Origin: Symbiodinium sp. CCMP2592 | Lineage: Eukaryota; Sar; Dinophyceae; Suessiales; Symbiodiniaceae | Direction of reading: 5' to 3' | Length of the DNA: 64,000 nt | Assembly: GCA_905221615.1 (NCBI GenBank) | Contig: CAJNDT010005445.1 | Location: 1-64,000, forward strand | Notes under the pieces: generated by a model | Told to the model about the DNA's origin: nothing | Seen by the model: the letters and a program-made list of their open reading frames with translations, nothing else | Database searches by the model: none | Program-made: the position numbers and the translations under genes | Part shown: positions 43,443-52,211 of the stretch, one piece after another | Numbering within the stretch: the stretch's first letter is position 1 | Layout: each line of letters begins with the position of its first letter

Positions 43443-46400
43443 TCATCCGTGACGTTCACGTAGGGAGTGCCCACCATTATCACGGCAACACTGACAGAAT
43501 CGCAGAGGTCGCGATCTTGCATTCCTCAATCCCCAGCATCGCTCATGGGTATGAAAGGTGTCGCCGTGGGGGGTGACATAGAGTGGTCCGGGATGCCACT
43601 CGCGAACAGGGACTGGTACCGGTACATCACGATCGAGGTACTCGACGATCGGCACATAGTCCTGATCAATCTCCGTCTGTGTAGCAGCATTAGCAAGGCA
43701 CGGTCGCCTAGGCATAGGAGAACTCAACACCGAAGGAGGGGCTGACGATGATGACATAGAAGTAGATGCCCGCCTTGGCCTTGGTGGGGTAGTCGGAGGT
43801 CCATGGTCATTTCCGGTAGGCGAAGCGGCTGCTTCGTGGATCTGGGTCTCGAGCTCCCGCTGAACAGCCTCTCGTAGTCTTCTCATTCTCCGCGCAGTCC
43901 TGGTTTCTTCGGGCCTCGTACAGCACCTATCGACACACAGCCATATGCACTCCCAAAGCCCAACAACGGCTATGCCCATCACCAAGATCATCACGTAGAG
44001 CTCGAGGGAGGTGTTGATCGCGAGGGGCTCCGGTTGCTCCTGAGCACGTGTAGTCTGGACCACCATACACATCAACATAGCCTTCACCACTGCCTTTTTC
44101 GAAGCTTCATGAACACGATCCACAAAACCCCATAGTGCAGTCAACTCGACCAAGCGTTGCCGTGGGAAACTTTTCGTGAGGAGGTCCGCCCACTGCTGCT
44201 TCCCAGGAACATAACGGATCTGAACCTGACTCGACTCCACCTGCTCGTGGATGTAAGCCGCCCTAACCCGCAAATGCCTCGTCCTCCAAGAAGCCGTAGT
44301 TGAGGGCTGGGCGATCGCGATGGTAGCCTGGTTATCGATCCCCAAAATTATCATCCGGGGTTGTGGCTCTATCTGATTGACAATCGCCTCCAAAGACTTT
44401 GCCATAGTCAAAGCTTCAATCGACGCCACCAACTCGCATTCTGCTGTGCTCAGGCATGTGAACGGCTGTTTGGCCGCCCTCCAGGATACGGGTGAACCCT
44501 TCCAGCTCAACACCACTCCTGTAAAGCTCCGGCTGCCCTGCGGGGCGAAGGAGCTGTCCGAGTAGGCGATAAGCTCGCCCGATGTTGCCCTCATCGTCAA
44601 GGCCATATTTTTGGTCTGCTGCAAGTAGGCTAAGAGTCGCATGCCAATAGCAACACATCGAACAGCCGCACGGGAAAGCAAGGAACCCATAGCACTGACA
44701 ACGTAGCATATGTCCGGCCTTGATCGCTGGGCCAACCATAAAAGCTCGCCGCATAGCCGCTGCGCGGCTTTGATCTCCTCGGGGGTGCCCGGGGTTTCTC
44801 CTTCAAACGCTTCAAAGGTCACCATGTCGCGTGGTGCTTGCACTTGTGACAATGTAGTCCCCGCTATCCCGTGGCGACGTAGTATCTCGTCGATGTAGGG
44901 CCGCTGGTGGAGGTAGAAGACGTTCTCATCTGATGCCGTTGATATTTCGCACCCAAGGAACCGTAGGTCGTGCTCCGCAGTCAACAGCTCCAACTCCGAA
45001 GTTTTCCATAACTGAGAAACTTTGGCCGCTACAGCACACACCAAACCTCTTGGTCCGCATAGCATAATATCATCAACATACACCAGGATCAAGCCCTCCG
45101 GAGGTCGATCTAGGGGTGCTCCCACTTCGTAAACCAACCACATGTTTGGCTCTGCAACACCCTGCTTCAGCCCGTAGACCTTGTTGTCATACTCGACGGT
45201 GATGCCCTTCAGCTCGGTATCGCGGTACTCTGCCCAAAGCCTCGGTGATTGGCGCAAGCCGTACATTCCATGCGTCAACAGCCACCTTTCGTTTCGGTCT
45301 GCCAAACCGAGGGCTACTAAAGCAGCGGGTGGCCTTATAACATATCGAACTTGCCCTTGTGATTGCGGGAGCGGAGTGAGCATAAAGGCTCCTGTAACAT
45401 CGACTATTCCAACCATCCAGCCCTGGTCTGCTGTATACACTAACACGCATCTCATGCTCTCGGCGGCGATGCCTCCAGCGAAGAGGTCGGAGCCCTCCTC
45501 GTCAGCAAAGTTGCCACAGCACACCACCCTGGCCTTTCGACGACAGTAGGCAGTTTCATCTCCAAGACCTGCCGTTGTAGTGGGTGTTGTGCTCGGAGGT
45601 TTCACGGTATACACCAGCTTGGAGGGGAGCTCCTGCACAGTGAACTCCTTCTTTAACTCGACGACCTCCTCAGCACGGATCCTCTTGAATCCCTTCTCAA
45701 CGACACCCACCTCCTTAGTTATCGCGGACCGCCATTTTTCGATCACCTCCTTGGCCTCATGGGGGCTCACGTTGTAGGTGTGGCGCAACGGGCTTTGATG
45801 CTCGACCGCATTCTTGATGATCTCCTCAATGCCTGGGGTGTACTCGGGTTCGACCTTTGCAAGTCGTGGAACTTCCAAAGTTCCGATAGAGCTCCAATGC
45901 TCCAACCTGTCACCGAAGTTCTCAACAACCTCTGGGCCCACCTCCTCCTCAGACAACAACTCTGATGCCTCAATCAAGGACCAAAGCTCATCACCAGGAT
46001 CATCAGAAGAACCAATCCTCCTCAAACACCGTACTTGATCACACTCTCCTGGCTCCAGCTCCTCCTCGACGTAGTCCTCGACGTAAATGGCCCAATCACT
46101 GAAGCTTCCTTCACATTTACCCACGGTAGCCACTTCCACATCTCCCCGGTCAACATGAGATCCACTCGACGTAGTCCCGGAAGGTAAGTCAGCAGCCCTT
46201 AGTGCAGGACCTTTTTCCTGCTCTCCGTGGTAATCTTCATCTTCTTGACAAAGAGGAAACCTAGCTTGTTGTAGATATTGTTGGTCACCAAGACTCAACC
46301 GAGAGAACCTTTGCGGCGTGTAGGCACTCAGAAACCACCGTCGGTGATCAATCATCACGTAGGCGTGCGGCGTCATGGGGTTGAAGGCCGCTGGCTGCTC

Positions 46401-47348
46401 CGATATATCCACCACACAGCCATCAAACACCGCACCATCTTCAGCCTCGTACTGAAAATCTTCTAGTCGCTCACCTCCAACAACACCGCGCTCGAGGCCC
46501 TTATCCTCAACCCACAGCCCTCCCTCATCCTCAGACTTCAGCTCCACAACGTAGTTGAACGTAGCTCGCTCATTGTGAACATCTCGATGACGGGGAATAG
46601 TCTCTGCACATTGAAGGGCTAAAGTGGTCCAAGTAGGGCGTACATGTGGCCAACGAGCTTTTATCCTCTCATAGAGGTACATATTGAAATACTTCATGAC
46701 CCATGGTAGATCTCGTCCATACCGAGTCACTCCAAATGACCCTCCATGAACAAAGGCACCCAGCACCAAGCCTTGCCCTTCAGGAGCACGTGGAACCTTC
46801 AGATTGCCGCAGGTCCCCGCAAACAAACTCAGCAACTTGTGACCATCACTCTTAGAGAACTCTCTGTCCTGACACAAGCCACGCGCGACACCTTCCAGGT
46901 ACTCAATCTCCTCCAACCGAAGATACTTCAGCTCGCACTCCTCCTCCAACGAACCTTTCATACCCTGGGTAGCCTCAAACAGCTCAACACAAGGCTCATA
47001 AAGCTCGTCGAGCTTCGCGGCTCGGGGAGTCTTTACTCGAAGCCTCCTTTCGGGAGGAGGGACATCTGGTGGTGGTAAAGGAGGTTCTTCCACTCCAGGG
47101 GCCGGACGACTGGTTTCAGGCTCCACAACCACAGTCGGAGCAATGGTGTCCAAAGGGGGTGGCTCCCTGGTAATCCTCACATGGGTCGTCTGCACAAAAG
47201 TTCCCGTGTCCTTCAAAATGACATGGCCTCCTCGGATATCTGTGGACGGTCCCACATACCGTCCCCGAGTCCAGTGCGGTCCAAAATCTTCAACCGCACC
47301 AGTCTTGTACTTCTTGGTCTTCACATACACCTTGGTACCATAGGCCAC
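43443..47348 (-). CDS. Copia integrase C-terminus, oxygenase-like module, RT, RNase H and C-terminal extension
   Basis: 1301 residues. Residues 1-60 are the integrase C-terminal region (HWTRGRYVGPS). Residues ~190-350 are an inserted module with HRD (254-256), GGLWVED, PHAY (H328) and RRW, resembling a 2OG-Fe(II) oxygenase. An acidic linker follows. RT is at ~560-830 with D650 (GIVDVTGAF), YGLRQSPRLW and YVDD (757-760). RNase H is at ~925-1065 with D931, E970 and D1005 and the usual GKQQWADLLTKSFPR end. After it come a predicted membrane helix (~1114-1139, LYVMILVMGIAVVGLWECIW) and a basic, Ser/Pro-rich stretch. The protein ends with a Cys-His motif (H1266, C1271, C1285, C1288). All RT and RNase H key residues are present. 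Confidence 0.95.
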   Translation of the reverse strand: MAYGTKVYVKTKKYKTGAVEDFGPHWTRGRYVGPSTDIRGGHVILKDTGTFVQTTHVRITREPPPLDTIAPTVVVEPETSRPAPGVEEPPLPPPDVPPPERRLRVKTPRAAKLDELYEPCVELFEATQGMKGSLEEECELKYLRLEEIEYLEGVARGLCQDREFSKSDGHKLLSLFAGTCGNLKVPRAPEGQGLVLGAFVHGGSFGVTRYGRDLPWVMKYFNMYLYERIKARWPHVRPTWTTLALQCAETIPRHRDVHNERATFNYVVELKSEDEGGLWVEDKGLERGVVGGERLEDFQYEAEDGAVFDGCVVDISEQPAAFNPMTPHAYVMIDHRRWFLSAYTPQRFSRLSLGDQQYLQQARFPLCQEDEDYHGEQEKGPALRAADLPSGTTSSGSHVDRGDVEVATVGKCEGSFSDWAIYVEDYVEEELEPGECDQVRCLRRIGSSDDPGDELWSLIEASELLSEEEVGPEVVENFGDRLEHWSSIGTLEVPRLAKVEPEYTPGIEEIIKNAVEHQSPLRHTYNVSPHEAKEVIEKWRSAITKEVGVVEKGFKRIRAEEVVELKKEFTVQELPSKLVYTVKPPSTTPTTTAGLGDETAYCRRKARVVCCGNFADEEGSDLFAGGIAAESMRCVLVYTADQGWMVGIVDVTGAFMLTPLPQSQGQVRYVIRPPAALVALGLADRNERWLLTHGMYGLRQSPRLWAEYRDTELKGITVEYDNKVYGLKQGVAEPNMWLVYEVGAPLDRPPEGLILVYVDDIMLCGPRGLVCAVAAKVSQLWKTSELELLTAEHDLRFLGCEISTASDENVFYLHQRPYIDEILRRHGIAGTTLSQVQAPRDMVTFEAFEGETPGTPEEIKAAQRLCGELLWLAQRSRPDICYVVSAMGSLLSRAAVRCVAIGMRLLAYLQQTKNMALTMRATSGELIAYSDSSFAPQGSRSFTGVVLSWKGSPVSWRAAKQPFTCLSTAECELVASIEALTMAKSLEAIVNQIEPQPRMIILGIDNQATIAIAQPSTTASWRTRHLRVRAAYIHEQVESSQVQIRYVPGKQQWADLLTKSFPRQRLVELTALWGFVDRVHEASKKAVVKAMLMCMVVQTTRAQEQPEPLAINTSLELYVMILVMGIAVVGLWECIWLCVDRCCTRPEETRTARRMRRLREAVQRELETQIHEAAASPTGNDHGPPTTPPRPRRASTSMSSSSAPPSVLSSPMPRRPCLANAATQTEIDQDYVPIVEYLDRDVPVPVPVREWHPGPLYVTPHGDTFHTHERCWGLRNARSRPLRFCQCCRDNGGHSLRERHG

Positions 47349-49400
47349 AGGAAGTGCAGGTAGAACTCCAAGTTGATCACAACGCTGTTGAGCTGCCGCA
47401 TGTTGAACGCCGTAGGCCAGTGCTGTCGACCCACTCCTGAACTATCCAGTAGTACTCTAGCTCGGCGCTTTAAGTATCGCACTCCTGCTTCAGCAACCCC
47501 ATTAGATGCCGACTCCGATCCCGACGTCGTAGTAGGCCACATCCCTTGGGCAAGGGCCCACCGCCGCACCAAGTGGCCTCTGAACTCACCGCCGCGATCA
47601 CTATGCAGCCTTGTAATCGGGTAGCCAAGAGCCTTCACATCCAGGACAATCTTTTGAACGGCGGGCAGCATCGTGGCAGCCTTCTTGTTGTTGACCGGAA
47701 CCGCAAAGTACAAGGTGGTGGTGGCAATGGGCTCCTTAAACATGGCCTTCAGCTCCTTCCACCGCTCGTTCTCCTTCTCAATCTCCGCAGGGTCACAGTA
47801 GTCACTCTCGGGAACGGCCTCCTCCTCGTCACGCTCCTCCTCTGACAGGATTTCCTCGTCCTCGTCTTCATCAACACCATCTGGAGGAATAGGATGCCCG
47901 TGAACTTCTGGATGTCCATCACCACCTTCAACCTTAGGTATCCTTAGAGCGCCAATGACGAAGTACTTGAAGAACTCCCCGTCTGGTGACTTGCCATACT
48001 CCTTCAACGGCCCCACCACGTCCACACTTAACGTGTAGGCCATTGGATGCATCGTTGTTCGGTGCTGCTTGCCTGTGGCGCTGTTGCGAACGCACACCGA
48101 GCAGTCCCGACGAAAAGGCTGATGTCCCCGCATCACGTGCAGTCGCCAAGCTGCGTCACCGTCAAGACGAGCGACCCTCACGTAGTTCTCGCCCGTGAAC
48201 TCCGATATGGAGATATCAACAATCCCCATCTCAGCCATGTACTCCTTGGCATCCTTGCACATAGACCATGCTGGCCACATGCTTTCCACACCATCGCGCT
48301 GATCTCGCTGAACTCGATCGAGGTCCTCCACCAGCAGTCTCACAGCACCCTGACCATGAGCAGTTCGACCTGCCGTTGCCAGTGCATGCAAATAATGCAC
48401 CTTACTGCGGTGAGGGGCGGCTACCACATGGTTCATCGGAGTTCCCAAACTGTCCTTAGCGACAACGGTGCTGATTTTTCCTTCCATTGCTCCCCATAGC
48501 ACAACCTTCCAAACATCCTCGAACTCATTCTCCATCAGCAAGGTGTTCAAGTTGATGTACATGGTCTCCTTGGCCATGCCCAGATGCTTCAAGGCATCCC
48601 GGGGACGATCCACTGCCGGAGGGTCCCAACGAACCACCCACGAGGAGGAATTCATCAGGCGCTTTCGAGTTCGCCTGTTCACATTGATGGCCTTGAGCAT
48701 CTCCCAGATGCCCTTCCTTGGCCTTTGAAGAGCAAGGCCCTCCACCAGCACATCCTTGTACAACAAGAACGGGGCCTTCTTGATTGCTGTTTTCGCAGCA
48801 TCACTGCTGCCCGTCATAACATACTCCATGAGACAAACCCACCAGCTGGACTTCACAAAGCTCAACGCCTTGACCGACGCCTCAGTGGCGTCCTTGAGTT
48901 CTGGAAGCTGGGTCTGTTCCAGCCGCGTTATCAGCTTCTTGGCAACCTCCTCGCTCACCTCAGGGCATCCTCGAACCACTTCAAGGGTGATAATCTCCCC
49001 GTCCTCGGCGTATAGGTAGCACTCCTCAGAGGTCCAATGTAGTTTGTATCCAAGGGTGGAGATCACCTTGCCGAGGGGCACAATCACCTGGGCCATCTGG
49101 TCCTCATTGAGAATAGTGCCCGCGGAGGTTTGGCGCATGGCCGCATAACCATCTCCAGCCAGCTTCACCTTCACGTCCTTAGCCTGAAGCCATTCATGAT
49201 TGTCTGAAGGAGCACGTAGAACATGAGTCGCTCCTGAGTCCAACAGCGCAGACCGCGCCCTAGGCGAAGGAGGTACAGGTTGACAGGCCCAGCGACTCAC
49301 TGTGTCCACCACTGACCTGAACAGTGGAATGTTCTTCACATCTTGTAGAACTTGAAACACCTTGGCCTGCACCTGCTCGCCATCGAACTTCACCTTCCTC
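47321..49400 (-). CDS. Copia protease, unexplained module and integrase
   Basis: Family-like sequence starts around KVKFDGEQVQ near 49396; the long frame before it (to 49765) is the shadow of Gag. Numbered from 49765, the protease motif LLDSGATHVL is at residues 174-183. Residues ~340-505 form a segment I cannot assign. The integrase zinc motif (H543, H548, C555, C558; LHVMRGH then CSVC) is followed by the catalytic core with D582 (LSVDVVGPL), D723 (LHSDRGGEF) and E759 (NGVAEAG). An acidic ~70-residue insert (residues ~612-680, DEDEDEE, EEERDEEE) splits the core between the first two Asp residues. The frame is lost near residue 798 and continues in the -1 frame as the next piece. Confidence 0.9.
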
Positions 49401-50465
49401 GTCGGAATCCGTCGCTGATGCCGTAGGCGATGTAGACCCCGTCTCCCCCGGGCCCGCCGCCTCCGTACGCGAGGTTGTAGTCCTCGCCTGACCGCCGCCT
49501 GGAGCTCGACACTCCTTGACTTTATGCTGCGTGGATCCACAGCACAAGCACTTGCGCTGCCGACTTCCCTTCTCCAAGAGGGCCCACGTATGTGGGAAGC
49601 GACATCCGTTGCCCCTTCGACAACCCTTGTCTGACGCAAAGAATCGGCACAACGAACCCTGCTGCTTGGTAGTAGGGGAGGTAGATGGAGTTGTAGTGGT
49701 TGGTGGTTGTGGCGTTGTGGTGGTTGTGGTATTGGTGGTAACAGCACGCAACGCAGGGGAAACATCCGTGGTTCCTTTTGCGACTCCCAGTCTGGCCTGT
49801 TGCTCCATCTCAGCCTGGAGGTGCTGGTGAAAGGTAGTCACCGTAGACGAAGAAGGACTCACATCCACTTGCAGCGTGCTCCTGATCAAGCTCACTCGAA
49901 ACGAAAGCTCACCGCTCCCCTGGATGATGGGAGCTGTGATCTTGTCCAGTCCTCTGACCAAAACCGACGCGTCCGGTTCTGCCATCCCCAAGGAAGCCGC
50001 TCTCCGTCTCCACAGGCTCCATCGTCGTAGCCCCTCCACCGCTTGGAGGGCCGTAGTGCACTCCTCAGGCTGCTCCAGCATCCGTAGAACCAACGACTTC
50101 TCCTGCAGATTACCCGGTTGATACACCGAGTACAGCTTGCATAGCACATCCAAGCTCGACATCTGCCCGTGAGCGATTATCTCCTCGCGGATCGCCTTCG
50201 GAACGGCGCTGAGCATCATTGCCGTGGCCCGTCTTTCAACTCGAGCCCACTCCGGACGAAGATCATGGGTGGGTCGCGGTCGAAGTTGTAATCGTGCAAG
50301 CGGTGGCGCAGCTGAGTACTGAGCATACCAAGTAAGGGCGTCCTTGACGGTCTGCTGCCACCAAAGTAGACTGGTATCCGACAAGTCCTCCATCATCGGC
50401 GCTATATGCGTCAACCAGTGAAGCAAGTCTATCGACCCCGTTGACGGCTGGTATTCCAGGCAGGC
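49260..50465 (-). CDS. Copia Gag core and zinc fingers
   Basis: The first codon with family-like sequence is just after the TAA at 50466-50468; there is no ATG, so this is a continuation of Gag. A helical core (WWQQTVKDALTWYAQYSAA onward, with VPKAIREEIIAHGQ) is the capsid-like domain. Two nucleic-acid-binding fingers follow: a CCCH finger with spacing C-x8-C-x5-C-x3-H (CRFFASDKGC to FPH) and a retroviral-type CCHC knuckle C-x2-C-x4-H-x4-C (CLCCGSTQHKVKEC). Having both types together is unusual; Ty1/copia Gags usually have only CCHC. True coding ends near 49400, where the protein carries on in the protease frame; the last ~40 codons to 49260 are out of frame. Confidence 0.82.
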   Translation of the reverse strand, partial: ACLEYQPSTGSIDLLHWLTHIAPMMEDLSDTSLLWWQQTVKDALTWYAQYSAAPPLARLQLRPRPTHDLRPEWARVERRATAMMLSAVPKAIREEIIAHGQMSSLDVLCKLYSVYQPGNLQEKSLVLRMLEQPEECTTALQAVEGLRRWSLWRRRAASLGMAEPDASVLVRGLDKITAPIIQGSGELSFRVSLIRSTLQVDVSPSSSTVTTFHQHLQAEMEQQARLGVAKGTTDVSPALRAVTTNTTTTTTPQPPTTTTPSTSPTTKQQGSLCRFFASDKGCRRGNGCRFPHTWALLEKGSRQRKCLCCGSTQHKVKECRAPGGGQARTTTSRTEAAGPGETGSTSPTASATDSDEEGEVRWRAGAGQGVSSSTRCEEHSTVQVSGGHSESLGLSTCTSFA

Positions 50466-52012
50466 TTAACCGTTTCTGGACGATCTTGCCGAGGCCCTTG
50501 TTGCTGTTGCTGCAGTAGCGCTTCTATGCCCCGGGCTAAGGTCGCCAAGACGTTGTCATCCCGAGCCGGCGCCGCTGCACCTGTTGTTGTAGGTGGCAGT
50601 GGAGGTGGAGGTTGAAGTGGAGGTGGTATGTAGGTGGTAGGTATCGTTCTCGATCCCATCTGGACTCCTTGATCAAACTGCTGTCCTTCATCACGACCAG
50701 TTGTACCCAGACCGAACAAACCCTGGAAAAAGGCACGCGGACCACCCGGCGACTGAGACCTGGTACGAGACCTAGCTCCATATTCTTCAGAAGGACCCGG
50801 TAGAGGATGATTCGCCGGAACTCCGGTAGAAGCTCCAGGATCATAGACATTGGGTTCTACACCCCTAGCTGCTGCAGCCGCCCGATCACCATGAGGTAGG
50901 TTAGAAACTCCTGAACCACGATCCCCAAGATTCGCAAAGGCCCGATCTCCCCGTGGTACGTTAGAGCCTTCAGCGACAACATCACCAATGCTTGCAAAAG
51001 CCCGATCACCTCGAGGTAGGTTAGGAACTCCTGCAACTGTAGCGTCTTCGCCTTTATATTCCACATCGCCAAAGCACTGACGACCATGAGCCGTATGCGC
51101 GGTCGACCCTGACATAGGACCAGGTAGAGGATGATTCGCAGGGACTCCGGTAGAAGCTCCATGATCCCTCAAACTCAGCGGAAGAAACCCCGGTGGAGGA
51201 CCAAGGGGGGCAACCGGCCCTGACTGGGCCCTCATCTCATATCTCTCAAGCTGCTCACGTAGCTGCCTAGCTTCCAAGGTCGCCTGCTCCGTCTTCAGTC
51301 TCTCATCCTGCAGCCGACTCATCACTTCACTCATCGCGCTGTCCAGTTGTCGGGCTACTTCAGCCTGAACCATTTCTTGAGGAATTCCCGCGGAACCGCT
51401 TGAGTTCGATTCCGGTCTCCTTTCTCCCACAACTGGAGACGCAACCATCATAGTCTGAACTTGACTTCGATTATGCCACACACTTGCTTGGTTAGTCGTA
51501 GACGCCGGAGGGGAAGACCACGAAGTAACCTCCACTCTCTTCTGAATATAATCCCCCAACCTGGTAAACCACGAACCTGGTCGAAGTCCTCCTTCTCGCG
51601 CAGCCACTGGTGACTGCCCTGGCAGAGGCGAAGGCTGGAAGGCGGGGAACAGCGGAAGAGAAACTCCGGTATGTGCAGCTAGGGGAGCCACCGGTGAGGC
51701 CGGCTCCGTGTGCAATGCTGTTCCATCGACAGGAATCTGACGCATCGCACTCTGTACTTCCACACCATCATTCACAGTGCTGCTGGGGGCAACAGGGTCC
51801 TGACCATGAACTTCACTTACTGGTACATTGGGAACCCCATTAGGCAAAGCCACTGTAGGTGCCGAAAGTGACGCTTCATCATCCACACGCAGTGGGTCCG
51901 AGAACAGTGCCCCGTAGTTCGGAGCCCCATCCTCATCGGGTAGCGTTGGGCTCATACCCTGCTGAAGCAAGGCACTCTCTGACGCACCAGAAACAGCATG
52001 TGAATACGACAT
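50429..52012 (-). CDS. Copia Gag, N-terminal part
   Basis: The frame from the ATG at 52012 gives about 527 residues. It is Pro/Ser/Gly-rich, with a short coiled-coil-like stretch (EVMSRLQDERLKTEQATLEARQ region) in the middle, repeated PRGDRAFA segments, and a Gln run near the end. The frame closes at 50429 after PETVKPAW. The family sequence appears to continue in the -1 frame from about 50465 (LEYQPSTGSID then LLHWLTHIAP). Such dinoflagellate copia Gags are long and disordered. Whether the break is a mutation, a sequencing error or a programmed shift cannot be told here; I see no clear heptanucleotide slip site. Confidence 0.75.
   Translation of the reverse strand: MSYSHAVSGASESALLQQGMSPTLPDEDGAPNYGALFSDPLRVDDEASLSAPTVALPNGVPNVPVSEVHGQDPVAPSSTVNDGVEVQSAMRQIPVDGTALHTEPASPVAPLAAHTGVSLPLFPAFQPSPLPGQSPVAAREGGLRPGSWFTRLGDYIQKRVEVTSWSSPPASTTNQASVWHNRSQVQTMMVASPVVGERRPESNSSGSAGIPQEMVQAEVARQLDSAMSEVMSRLQDERLKTEQATLEARQLREQLERYEMRAQSGPVAPLGPPPGFLPLSLRDHGASTGVPANHPLPGPMSGSTAHTAHGRQCFGDVEYKGEDATVAGVPNLPRGDRAFASIGDVVAEGSNVPRGDRAFANLGDRGSGVSNLPHGDRAAAAARGVEPNVYDPGASTGVPANHPLPGPSEEYGARSRTRSQSPGGPRAFFQGLFGLGTTGRDEGQQFDQGVQMGSRTIPTTYIPPPLQPPPPLPPTTTGAAAPARDDNVLATLARGIEALLQQQQQGPRQDRPETVKPAWNTSRQRGR
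51945..51959 (-). promoter_or_regulatory. Possible primer-binding site
   Basis: On the minus strand GGGTATGAGCCCAACG follows the 5' LTR. It resembles, with mismatches, the plant-copia TGGTATCAGAGC site for initiator tRNA-Met. The host tRNA sequence is not in the window, so this is tentative. Confidence 0.35.
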
Positions 52013-52206
52013 GGCGGAAGCAAACGAATTGGTAACGAAGCGCACGAACATTGCTGGCTTCTGCCGATCATGGCAATGCTTTGTATACTAGGACCTGCCG
52101 TGCTTGACACTGGCTACAGTCTTCTAGCACTTCGCAAAGCTTGGACCATCAAGGTCTGGTTGATGCACATAATTTCAAGAGGCTGGCAGACTCAAGGCTT
52201 TCATCA
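51960..52206 (-). repeat. 5' LTR, 247 bp
   Basis: Identical to the 3' LTR over its length by eye apart from the 16-bp gap. The Gag frame opens inside this LTR (ATG at 52012, peptide MSYSHAVSGASES), as in Ty1 where Gag also begins in the LTR. Confidence 0.95.
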
Positions 52207-52211
52207 GTAAG
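52207..52211. repeat. Target site duplication, right (GTAAG)
   Basis: Directly abuts the LTR edge and matches 43115-43119. Confidence 0.9.

Larger units (their letters stand above)
43115..52211 (-). mobile_element. Full-length Ty1/copia LTR retrotransposon, ~9.09 kb
   Basis: The element lies between GTAAG at 43115-43119 and GTAAG at 52207-52211, a 5-bp target duplication. Its LTRs (43120-43382 and 51960-52206) are identical except for one 16-bp indel. Reading on the minus strand the order is 5' LTR, Gag, protease, an unexplained module, integrase, an inserted oxygenase-like module, RT, RNase H, a membrane/Cys-His extension, polypurine tract, 3' LTR. Integrase before RT is the copia (Pseudoviridae-type) order. 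The coding region is in four pieces separated by three frame changes. It sits in telomere-like repeat DNA. Confidence 0.96.

Noticed and set aside
43089-43452. Small open frames in and beside the left LTR
   Set aside because: LTR sequence duplicated from the Gag start; no independent gene.
49400-49765. N-terminal 120 residues of the protease/integrase open frame
   Set aside because: Arg-rich text in the shadow of the Gag finger region; the protein resumes family-like sequence only near 49396.
50430-50470. Programmed -1 frameshift in Gag
   Set aside because: The frame change is real, but no X-XXY-YYZ slip sequence or clear downstream structure is visible; mutation or sequence error is simpler.
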